DNA of 57,273 nt, from the NCBI RefSeq assembly GCF_001682855.1, contig NZ_MAQW01000030.1, positions 390,860 through 448,132 of the forward strand, written 5' to 3'. The stretch comes from Bacillus sp. FJAT-27264. Lineage in GTDB: Bacteria; Bacillota; Bacilli; Paenibacillales; Paenibacillaceae. A model generated the notes under the pieces. That model ran no database searches. It was given only the letters and a program-made list of their open reading frames with translations, and had not been told where the DNA came from. Positions within the stretch are counted from its first letter, which is position 1. Each line of letters starts with the position of its first letter. The translations under genes and the position numbers were made by a program. This document shows positions 8,521 through 15,818 of this stretch, piece by piece.

Positions 8521-8680
8521 TGAGATATAGCTACTCTGTCTGAGATATAGCAACTCTGTCTGAGATATAGCAACTCTGTCTGAGATATAGTAACTCTGTC
8601 TGAGATATAGCAACTTTGCATGAGATATAGCTACCCTGGCTGTGATTTAGCTTTGTTAACTGCGATTTAGTAGTTTAGTC
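8521..8680 (+). repeat. 20-bp minisatellite, 8 units
   Basis: Eight units of 20 bp with the start TGAGATATAG at 8521, 8541, 8561, 8581, 8601 and 8621, and decayed units TGTGATTTAG (8641) and TGCGATTTAG (8661). The first half of each unit is constant while the second half drifts (CAACTCTGTC, CTACCCTGGC and so on). Confidence 0.93.
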
Positions 8681-8737
8681 TGTTGAGGATAACCATACTA
8701 AGCGAGTAAGCCCTCTTTAAGGCGCTCTGCATACAAC

Positions 8738-8862
8738 TTATAACGCAAAACACAAAACAACACACAACAACACGCACAACAAAATATATACGTATAACGC
8801 ACAAAACACAAAACACAAAGAGCAAAACGTAGCACGCAATACGCACACACAAAACAACTAAC
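8738..8862. other. A/C-only low-complexity leader before hemB
   Basis: About 125 bp made almost only of A and C on this strand (runs such as CACAAAACAACACACAACAA), ending just before the hemB ribosome site. An RNA from this strand would be nearly unstructured. I see no good promoter in it, so hemB may depend on a promoter further upstream or on read-through from hemD. Confidence 0.6.
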
Positions 8863-8882
8863 CTTTTTCAGGAGGAACCAAT

Positions 8883-9881
8883 ATGAGTTTTCCAATCATG
8901 CGACATCGCCGTCTGCGTGGCACCGCTGGGATTCGCGGTATGGTGCGCGAGACGGTATTGAATGTGCTGGACTTTATACAGCCGATTTTTGTGACATACG
9001 GAACTGGTGTGAAGAATGAGATTGGCTCTATGCCAGGAGTGTATCATTTTTCTCTGGATACTTTGAAGGAAGAGGTCGATGAGATTGCGGCGCTGGGAAT
9101 TCCGGCGGTTCTGCTGTTCGGGATTCCAGAAACCAAGGATGCTATCGGTTCATCCGGGTTCGCGGAGGACGGTATTGTGCAGGAGGCGACTCGTCTGATC
9201 AAGCAGTGGTACCCCGAGCTGTTGGTCGTTGCCGATACATGTTTGTGCGAATTCACGGACCATGGACACTGCGGTATGGTGCATACTCATACTGTTAATG
9301 GTGTGGTGCATGGGGATGTGCTGAATGATGCTTCGCTGGAACTGCTGACTCGTACGGCGGTATCTCAGGCGAAGGCCGGTGCGGATATTATTGCTCCGTC
9401 GAATATGATGGATGGTTTTGTGCAGGCGATTCGCGCCGGTCTGGATGAGAACGGGTTTGAGCATGTGCCGATTATGTCTTATTCGGTCAAATATGCTTCG
9501 GCGTTCTACGGCCCGTTCCGTGAGGCTGCTGATTCTGCACCACAGTTCGGCAATCGCAAGACCTACCAGATGGACCCGGCTAATCTACGGGAAGCAATCC
9601 GTGAGGCGGATTCGGACGTGCTGGAAGGTGCGGATATGCTGATGGTAAAACCTGCGCTGGCTTATCTGGACGTGATCCGTACAATCCGTGACCAGTTTGA
9701 TCTGCCGCTGGTTGCTTACAATGTGAGTGGTGAATATTCGATGGTCAAAGCAGCAGCCCAGCAAGGCTGGATTGACGAGCAGGCCGTAGTGCTGGAGATG
9801 CTGACCGGTATGAAACGCGCGGGTGCGGACATTATCATTACTTATTTTGCGAAGGATGCCGCCCGCTGGTTGCGCGGTTAA
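8883..9881 (+). CDS. hemB: Delta-aminolevulinic acid dehydratase (porphobilinogen synthase)
   Basis: Condenses two 5-aminolevulinate molecules to porphobilinogen. The two Schiff-base lysines are Lys203 (YSVKYASAFYGPFR) and Lys256 (MLMVKPALAYLDV). The metal site CLCEFTDHGHC gives Cys120, Cys122 and Cys130, the zinc-dependent type. Length (332) is usual. The start follows CAGGAGGAACCAAT, a strong ribosome site. It is separated from hemD by repeat DNA and from hemL by a 70-bp hairpin repeat, although these genes are normally adjacent. Confidence 0.97.
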   Translation: MSFPIMRHRRLRGTAGIRGMVRETVLNVLDFIQPIFVTYGTGVKNEIGSMPGVYHFSLDTLKEEVDEIAALGIPAVLLFGIPETKDAIGSSGFAEDGIVQEATRLIKQWYPELLVVADTCLCEFTDHGHCGMVHTHTVNGVVHGDVLNDASLELLTRTAVSQAKAGADIIAPSNMMDGFVQAIRAGLDENGFEHVPIMSYSVKYASAFYGPFREAADSAPQFGNRKTYQMDPANLREAIREADSDVLEGADMLMVKPALAYLDVIRTIRDQFDLPLVAYNVSGEYSMVKAAAQQGWIDEQAVVLEMLTGMKRAGADIIITYFAKDAARWLRG

Positions 9882-10036
9882 AAGGCTGTACTGATGCAAC
9901 AAGCAAAGCAAAGGACATCTGCTTGTCTAGAGTCGCTAGTTGTGCGATTAATAGCCTATACTGATGCAGCAAGCGAAGCAATGGACAACTGCTTGTCTAG
10001 GCTCGCTGGCTGCATGGTTAATAGCTGTATTGGTGA
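9882..10036 (+). repeat. Tandem 70-bp hairpin repeat between hemB and hemL
   Basis: Units at 9881-9950 and 9951-10020 match at about three quarters of positions, and a third begins at 10021. In unit 2, ATGCAGCAAGCGA (9964-9976) pairs with TCGCTGGCTGCAT (10003-10015) at 12 of 13 positions. In unit 1 (arms 9894-9906 and 9933-9945) the pairing is weaker, but one A-T pair corresponds to a G-C pair in unit 2, a compensatory change. No T-run follows, so they are not ordinary terminators. Confidence 0.7.
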
Positions 10037-10121
10037 CTAATGAAATACTAAGCAACGAAGTACTAAAAACACCTAGCATCTGCCGGGCGTAAACATATTC
10101 ATGAACAGGAGTGAAGATAGA

Positions 10122-11423
10122 ATGGGTAATGTGCCACTGGCGCGCCGGGAAGAGGCTTCCCGGAAGGCTTTTGATGAAGCGAAGCAGTATATCCCCGGTG
10201 GGGTGAACAGCCCTGTGCGGGCTTTTAAATCGGTAGGACTGACGCCGGTCTACGTTGATCGTGCAGCAGGTTCGCGTATTTATGATATCGACGGCAACAC
10301 ATTTATTGACTATGTCTGTTCGTGGGGACCTCTGATTATGGGTCATGCCCATCCTGAAGTGGTACAGGCCCTGCAAGAGACGGCAGCTAAAGGAACCAGC
10401 TTCGGTGCGCCTACTTTATTGGAGACAGAAATGGCTAAAACCGTAGTTGAACGTGTGCCGTCTGTGGACATTGTACGTATGGTCAACTCCGGTACAGAGG
10501 CGACGATGAGTGCCATTCGTTTGGCCCGCGGTTATACCGGACGCAGCAAAATCCTGAAGTTCGAAGGCTCGTACCACGGCCATGCTGACAGTTTGTTGAT
10601 CAAGGCGGGTTCCGGTGTAGCGACACTCGGACTGCCGGATAGCCCTGGGGTCCCGGAAGGGGTGGCGGCGAATACCATCACCGTTCCTTATAATGATCTG
10701 GAATCTGTGAAGGTAGCTTTTGAACGGTTTGGCGATGAGATTGCGGCGATCATTGTGGAACCTATTGCGGGTAATATGGGGGTTGTTTTGCCTCAGGCTG
10801 GCTTCCTGGAAGGTCTGCGTGAAGTGACGACTCGCTATGGAGCATTGCTGATCTTTGATGAGGTTATGACTGGCTTCCGGGTCAATCGTAGCTCTGCACA
10901 AGGTCTGTTCGGTATTACACCGGATCTGACCTGTTTCGGCAAAGTCATTGGCGGCGGTCTTCCAGTTGGCGCTTATGGCGGCAAAAGAGAGATTATGGAG
11001 CAGATGGCACCATCCGGGCCGATCTATCAGGCGGGTACGCTCAGTGGTAACCCTCTGGCCATGGCCGCAGGATTGACCACGCTGAAGCTGCTGACACCGG
11101 AAGTATATGATCATCTGGAGAAAATGGGGGCTAGGCTGGAAGCAGGGATGAAACGCAATGCCGAAGAAATCGGCATCCCGCTGACAATCAACCGTGTGGG
11201 TTCCATGGTGTGTCCGTTCTTCACCGAAGGTCCGGTTGTCAATTACGACACGGCTAAAGCTAGCAGCCTCGACACGTTCCGCCGTTATTTCGGTGAAATG
11301 CTGACTCGTGGCATTAATGTGGCGCCGTCGCAGTTTGAGGGCATGTTCGTGTCGGCCGCACACAGTGAGCAGGATATTGATGACACTATTGAGTGCCAAT
11401 ACAATGCCCTGAAAGCTTTGTGA
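10122..11423 (+). CDS. hemL: Glutamate-1-semialdehyde 2,1-aminomutase
   Basis: PLP-dependent conversion of glutamate-1-semialdehyde to 5-aminolevulinate, the second step of the C5 pathway. Landmarks are PGGVNSPVRAFKSVG near the start, FEGSYHGHADSLL, IFDEVMTGFR and the PLP lysine in CFGKVIGGGLPVG (Lys274). ATG 10122 was chosen over the in-frame ATG 10101 because ACAGGAGTG stands 8 bp before it and family members lack the extra seven residues. Length 433 is usual. The stop overlaps the probable GTG start of the next gene. Confidence 0.96.
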   Translation: MGNVPLARREEASRKAFDEAKQYIPGGVNSPVRAFKSVGLTPVYVDRAAGSRIYDIDGNTFIDYVCSWGPLIMGHAHPEVVQALQETAAKGTSFGAPTLLETEMAKTVVERVPSVDIVRMVNSGTEATMSAIRLARGYTGRSKILKFEGSYHGHADSLLIKAGSGVATLGLPDSPGVPEGVAANTITVPYNDLESVKVAFERFGDEIAAIIVEPIAGNMGVVLPQAGFLEGLREVTTRYGALLIFDEVMTGFRVNRSSAQGLFGITPDLTCFGKVIGGGLPVGAYGGKREIMEQMAPSGPIYQAGTLSGNPLAMAAGLTTLKLLTPEVYDHLEKMGARLEAGMKRNAEEIGIPLTINRVGSMVCPFFTEGPVVNYDTAKASSLDTFRRYFGEMLTRGINVAPSQFEGMFVSAAHSEQDIDDTIECQYNALKAL

Positions 11424-12385
11424 CAGCGGTGAGCGGGGGAATTACCGGCGGAGGTTCCTGGGTTAAGCGCGGGGAGTGGCTGGAGGCCATGCCTGGCCGG
11501 GTCCTGACAGGCGCGGAGGATAAGGAAGCGGCCATTGATACTTGGCTGCTGACTACGTTGGGCATGCCTCCTAAGCTGCATATGCGGCTGCGCCATGAGA
11601 AGGGTATCCTGATAAAAGGGGACCGGCTGCGGCTGGCCCTTTTTCCCTTCCGGGAGGCCGGGATTGAAGCGGCGTGGCAGCCTCTTGACGTCCTCTTCGA
11701 GGACGATTTCTGCCTGGTCGTGCATAAGCCAGCAGGCATGGCTGTGCATCCTGACGGCAGCAGCAATGAGGTTACGCTGGACCATCTGGTTGCAGGGCAT
11801 TATGCTGCCTCTGGGGGCGGGGTTGCCGTTCGACATATCCACCGGCTGGATAAGGACACGACGGGCCCCGTGTTATATGCCAAAAATGAATTTGCCCAGC
11901 TCGTCCTTGACAGCAACATGCGCGACAAATCTATCTCACGGCATTATGTTGCCATTGCTGAGGGGAAAGTACCGCCCAGCCTTAAGGTGATCGATGACCC
12001 AATCGGCCGCGATCGTCACCATGCGGCACGTAGAAGGGTCTCGCCAACCGGTCAGCCTGCAGTAACGCTGATTACCGGGCGAGAACAGCTGCACGGGGGC
12101 ACTGTGTTGCGTGTGCAGCTGGAGACTGGCCGGACGCACCAAATTCGCGTCCATCTCAGCCATGCTGGGCATCCACTGTACGGGGATGACCTGTATGGCG
12201 GGCCTGCCTGGAAGCGGGACAACGCGACGCGCGGTGCCGGCTCTTTGAAAGGTCGTCAGGCGCTGCACGGGGAGCTGCTGGCCTTCCGTCATCCCTGGAC
12301 CGGGGAAGAGCTTGCGATCAGCGATCCATGGCCAGCGGATATGCTGGAGCTGCGCGAGCTGCTGATGGATATTTGGCAGGCGTAG
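11420..12385 (+). CDS. RluA-family 23S rRNA pseudouridine synthase
   Basis: A cytoplasmic enzyme that isomerises uridine to pseudouridine in rRNA. The family motif is HIHRLDKDTTGPVLYAKN, with the catalytic aspartate in HRLD. Other landmarks are VVHKPAGMAVHP and the C-terminal RTHQIRVHLSHAGHPLYGDDLYG. The residues after the motif (TTGPVLY) differ from the more common TSGLLL. The N-terminal S4-like region is weak. The start is uncertain: GTG 11420 overlaps the hemL stop (TTGTGA), ATG 11393 would overlap hemL by 31 bp, and neither has a strong ribosome site. It closes the hem cluster and is followed by two hairpins. Confidence 0.88.
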   Translation: MTAVSGGITGGGSWVKRGEWLEAMPGRVLTGAEDKEAAIDTWLLTTLGMPPKLHMRLRHEKGILIKGDRLRLALFPFREAGIEAAWQPLDVLFEDDFCLVVHKPAGMAVHPDGSSNEVTLDHLVAGHYAASGGGVAVRHIHRLDKDTTGPVLYAKNEFAQLVLDSNMRDKSISRHYVAIAEGKVPPSLKVIDDPIGRDRHHAARRRVSPTGQPAVTLITGREQLHGGTVLRVQLETGRTHQIRVHLSHAGHPLYGDDLYGGPAWKRDNATRGAGSLKGRQALHGELLAFRHPWTGEELAISDPWPADMLELRELLMDIWQA

Positions 12386-12481
12386 GCGACACGGTAGGAT
12401 AAGAATACTAATGGGCTGTCCCAAAACTAGGTATAGTCCATGATGAGAAGCCCATCTTTTAAAAAAATAATGCACAAATAG

Positions 12482-12528
12482 AACATGACGGTGCTCAGGA
12501 GGATTCCTGAACCCGCCATGTTTTATTT
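12482..12528 (+). terminator. Terminator downstream of the pseudouridine synthase
   Basis: AACATGACGGTGCTCAGGA (12482-12500) pairs with the arm 12505-12522, which ends CGCCATGTT, around a GGAT loop. TTATTTG follows. A second, weaker pairing just upstream (ATGGGCT 12411-12417 with AGCCCAT 12449-12455, then CTTTT) may be an additional terminator. Confidence 0.75.
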
Positions 12529-12693
12529 GTGATTGACGGCCCCCCTTTTATTTATAATTTCTGAGCTTCAGGTCATGCGTTTGAGTTGGAGCCTGCTCTA
12601 TCTCATCGATTTTTTGGATTACATAGAACACATTTATAAAACAAACATAGCCAAGAAAAAAGAGAGTCTATAATAAGAAGGATTGAAGTGTAA

Positions 12694-12880
12694 TTAACGG
12701 CATTTTCGTACCTTAATTCCTCTGCAGCGAAGGATTAGTAGAGATTAAGTGCAATATTGTACCTTAAATCTTCCAGAATACCCCTTTCAGTGCGCTTTTT
12801 TGAAAAATAAGATACAATAATGCCCTTATTTACCTCATTTACCTATAATAAAGAAAAATAAGGTACAAAAATGCTCTTAG
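12694..12880. repeat. Four-site composite element, copy B
   Basis: Four 23-bp quasi-palindromic sites at 12694-12716, 12745-12767, 12807-12829 and 12858-12880. Start-to-start spacing is 51, 62 and 51 bp. Sites 1 and 2 are direct and sites 3 and 4 inverted. Cores read in the site-1 orientation include GGCATTTTCGTACC and TGCAATATTGTACC. The 28-, 39- and 28-bp spacers look unrelated to those of copies A and C. It lies in the 1.5-kb gap between the pseudouridine synthase gene and spoVID. Apart from the terminators and the 46-bp array I see nothing else in that gap. Confidence 0.88.
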
Positions 12881-13317
12881 TTGGGAGTTTGATCCCTCTT
12901 TTTCACTGTTAACGACTGGGGAGGGGGAATATACTGCTTCTAGTGGTTCAAATCTGTCGACAGTCTATGTTCCGTGCTAGCTTTCCTATGGAAATCTTTC
13001 AGGAGAGTGCTTTACATCTAAAGTTTCAAACTTCCCTGTTCCCTCATCTTTGCTTTTTGTTTACTTCATTTGTTCGGCTTATATAGCATGATAAAGCTCC
13101 TCTTGGCATAGCAGGGCGTATGAAGGGGAGCGTCTCCGTTTAGGAGCAATGCTGCTGTAATGAGCGTTTATTCTACTGTCAAATTGAAGGAATCGTTCAC
13201 TTTAGGAGTAACGCTTATTAGACCAACCATAGATTACTGGCGAGGCTTTTTTTTGCACACCCGGTGCGGTCAGAGGAGCACTAGTGTCTGGTTCTTTTTT
13301 GGCATACCAGGTGCGCT

Positions 13318-13690
13318 CAGTCCAGTCCCCGCGTCAGGCCCCTTCTAGCCCAAGTTGTTACCCCAGTCCAACCCCCGCGTCAGGCCCTTTTTAGCCCAAG
13401 TTGTTACCCCAGTCCAGTCCCCGCGTCAGGCCCCTTCTAGCCCAAGTTGTTACCCCAGTCCAGTCCCCGCGTCAGGCCCCTTCTAGCCCAAGTTGTTACC
13501 CCAGTCCAGCCCCCGCGTCAGGCCCCTTTTTAGCCCAACTGGTTACCCCAGAGTAACCCCCGCGTCAGGCCCCTTCTAGCACAACTTGTTACTCCAGTCC
13601 AGTCCCCGCGTCAGGCCCCTTTCTAGCCCAACTTGTTACCCCAGTGAATCCCCCGCGTCAGGCTCCTTTTAGCACAATGTGTTCTCCGAG
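13318..13690 (+). repeat. 46/47-bp minisatellite, 8 units
   Basis: CGCGTCAGG recurs at 13330, 13376, 13422, 13468, 13514, 13561, 13607 and 13654, that is every 46 or 47 bp. The unit is rich in C on this strand (CCCCAGTCCAGTCCCCGCG, then CAGGCCCCTTCTAGCCCAA) and the last units are more diverged. It is non-coding. About 240 bp without recognisable features follow before spoVID. Confidence 0.94.
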
Positions 13691-13929
13691 TATCCCTCCA
13701 GCCGCCATTCATCCCTTCTTCAAATGCCGCACTTACCCGTTACCCGCTGAGTCGTGAAGGCATACAATACGTTGTTGTTATGGCGCTTCAAAATATCCTG
13801 TCCGTCTAGTAGCAGTCAAAGTTGTCATGCCTCTCTGTTTAAAGCATATACATGAGGGGAGTAACATTTTGGGCTTATGCTCTGGGCTTGTCTCAGGGTT
13901 AGATTATGCCAAGAAGGAGGACATTTCCC

Positions 13930-15381
13930 GTGTTTGACCAGTCCCACGGCTTGCGGTTTGATATTTATGAACGGATTCACCTGCCGGCAGAGCTGCCTGG
14001 AATAGCAGAACTGGAAGAGGTTGAGCTGCTTCCGGACATCCAGGTAATTCAGCGGGAGGACCGGGCGGAGCTGTATGGCCAACTGCTGCTTACCGGTCTT
14101 TACCGGAGCGAAGACGACGTGACACAGCGTCTGGACCATGCGATTCCCGTTGAAATTACAGTTCCGCTGACACGGATCAGCTCGCTTGAAGACATAGGGG
14201 TGGAGATTGAGAACTTCGATATCGATCTGCTCACGATGCGTACGGTGAATATTACGGGTGTGCTGTCGCTGCGAGGCATCGAAGGCACAGAGGCTGTGCC
14301 GGCCTGGCAGGAAGAAGAGTATACGGTAGCCTATTCTCCCTCTGCTGAGCAGAGACCAGGCCAAGCGTCTGCCGAGAACCCGCCCGAAGGGGATGTGCTG
14401 TACGAGAATTCGATCTGGACCTATGGCGAAGGTGCAGCCGAGGAGACTTCGATAGATGAGCGGGAGAATAATGTAGCGTCAGCGGAAAATCTGGCGTTTA
14501 CCGGTGCTGAGCCTGTGGCTTTCGCAGCATCGCCCGAACCTGTTGATGCTGAGGCACCTGCCGTTCATTCACAGGGCAAAGCGCAGGAACCCCGGGTATT
14601 CACACATAGCTTGGAGTCGACAACAAATCTGCAGTCTGGCAGTCCCCAGTTCACTGAAGCTCAATTCACTGAAGCCCAATTCACTGAAGCTCAATTTACT
14701 GAAGCTCAGTTCACTGAAGCCCAGTTGAATGGAGCACCGTCTGCACCTGCAGATAACTGGCTCAATTCTGAGCATTGGAATCGCGAGGAGACCGGACAGC
14801 CCGCCACTGAGCATCTCTCCCCGGAAGTGGAGAACAATGCTGCCGCTGTCAGCGAATCTAATTCAGAGGTAGCAAAAGAGCCATCACTGGCTGCTGTACA
14901 TTCCTCTGAACAAGCTGAGGCGAATCAGGCGGAGACGGTGGCCCCCGAGGCGCAGCCTGTTCCAATAGCAGATTCGGTGTCCCACGAAAGTGAGGCTTCC
15001 CCTGAGGAGAAACAGGATCTCAAGGTTGCGCTGGGCAGCAAGAAGGAAGAAGCCACGAAGGAAAAAGAACATCTTACGTTCTCTTCGTTGCTAAGCTCCA
15101 GCAAGAGCCGCAAGGAGCAGGAGGTTCTTCAGGCTGAGGAGTCAGTTTCGGAGGATGCTGCTGTACCTGAGGTGGGTAATGATACGGAATGGAAAAGCCG
15201 GTTCATCAGTTCTTCTAGCAGCAGCAACCTGTTCCGGAAAGTCCGGCTATGCATTGTGCAGCGGGAAGAGACCCTCGATACGATTGCGGAGAAGTACCAG
15301 CTCAGCGCCCGTGAACTGGGCCTCTATAACCGGCTCAGCGGGCAGAGCGTTGAAGAAGGTCAGGTTTTGTATATTCCGTAA
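13930..15381 (+). CDS. spoVID: Stage VI sporulation protein D (SpoVID), spore coat morphogenesis
   Basis: SpoVID encases the forespore with coat proteins and, in Bacillus, binds SafA. Here the N-terminal region (GLRFDIYERIHLPAELPG, then LLPDIQVIQREDRAELYG) matches the SpoVID N-domain. A long acidic, low-complexity middle part follows, and a C-terminal LysM ends the protein (CIVQREETLDTIAEKYQLS at about 445, VEEGQVLYIP at the end). I chose GTG 13930 because AAGGAGG (13912-13918) is at good spacing before it; the in-frame ATG at 13906 lies upstream of that ribosome site. Predicted length is 483. It sits between hemL and valS as in B. subtilis, but ysxE is missing. The SafA-like partner is at 54.9 kb. 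Confidence 0.88.
   Translation: MFDQSHGLRFDIYERIHLPAELPGIAELEEVELLPDIQVIQREDRAELYGQLLLTGLYRSEDDVTQRLDHAIPVEITVPLTRISSLEDIGVEIENFDIDLLTMRTVNITGVLSLRGIEGTEAVPAWQEEEYTVAYSPSAEQRPGQASAENPPEGDVLYENSIWTYGEGAAEETSIDERENNVASAENLAFTGAEPVAFAASPEPVDAEAPAVHSQGKAQEPRVFTHSLESTTNLQSGSPQFTEAQFTEAQFTEAQFTEAQFTEAQLNGAPSAPADNWLNSEHWNREETGQPATEHLSPEVENNAAAVSESNSEVAKEPSLAAVHSSEQAEANQAETVAPEAQPVPIADSVSHESEASPEEKQDLKVALGSKKEEATKEKEHLTFSSLLSSSKSRKEQEVLQAEESVSEDAAVPEVGNDTEWKSRFISSSSSSNLFRKVRLCIVQREETLDTIAEKYQLSARELGLYNRLSGQSVEEGQVLYIP
14647..14721 (+). repeat. 15-bp coding repeat, 5 copies, in spoVID
   Basis: Five consecutive 15-bp units each encode QFTEA, with a sixth partial copy (QL). Synonymous differences between units (CAGTTC, CAATTC, CAATTT) show they are not brand new. 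They lie in the disordered middle of SpoVID, so the copy number can change without breaking the frame. Confidence 0.9.
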
Positions 15382-15402
15382 TAAACGCTGCACTTACCCA
15401 GG

Positions 15403-15431
15403 TTGACTATGTTTGACTCTAAATGTATTAT
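15403..15431 (+). promoter_or_regulatory. Promoter of the valS T-box transcript
   Basis: TTGACT (15403-15408) and TATTAT (15426-15431) with exactly 17 bp between them, a near-consensus housekeeping promoter. Transcription would begin near 15438, at the start of the T-box leader. Confidence 0.8.
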
Positions 15432-15439
15432 GGAGTAAG

Positions 15440-15756
15440 CAATATCTAGTCAAAGACTGGGAACGGGAAGAGTAGGCGGTAAGCCCTTCAGAGAGCGGAA
15501 TTGCAAGTGCTGTGAAATTCCGCAGGATCCAGCCCCCGAAGTCGCCCCGGAGTCGCCCCTCTGAGCTTGTCTTTCATTCTGTGGAATCCAGGTTAGGAAG
15601 TGGCCGGTAGCAGCCGTTATCTGTACGAGGTGTCGCACTGGGTTTCTGGCCTACTTTTGGGTCAAGAAGCGGAGTTTTATTTTTCCATTGGTGCGAAACA
15701 AAGGTGGTACCGCGAAAGAATGGCCTTTCGTCCTTTGAGACGAGGGGCTTTTTTTG
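15440..15756 (+). promoter_or_regulatory. T-box riboswitch (tRNA-Val sensing) with terminator
   Basis: The conserved T-box sequence AAGGTGGTACCGCG ends near 15714. Its TGGT would pair with an ACCA tRNA end, fitting the A discriminator base of tRNA-Val. A GAACGGGAAGAGTAGGCGG stretch near 15460 is typical of stem I. A terminator follows: GGCCTTTCGTC (15722-15732) pairs with GACGAGGGGCT (15739-15749), then seven T. Uncharged tRNA-Val should stabilise the antiterminator and switch on valS. GTC triplets at 15541 and 15552 are candidate specifier codons, but I could not fix the specifier loop by eye. Confidence 0.92.
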
Positions 15757-15818
15757 TTTTTTTTCAATCTAAAACAGGTATAGCTGTAATTAAACGATGT
15801 TATATGGAGGGTATAGAA

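Noticed and set aside
12411..12455. Insertion-sequence end (GGGCTGTCCCAAAAC resembles transposon terminal repeats)
   Set aside because: No matching second terminal repeat or transposase remnant was found nearby; the ATGGGCT/AGCCCAT pairing is explained as well by a weak terminator.
13160..13348. Small protein of 62 residues before the 46-bp array
   Set aside because: No ribosome site, overlaps the repeat array, and the translation has no protein-like pattern.
15600..15818. N-terminal extension of valyl-tRNA synthetase
   Set aside because: The region is the T-box antiterminator and terminator; the true start has GGAGG at 15806-15810 and family-like downstream sequence.
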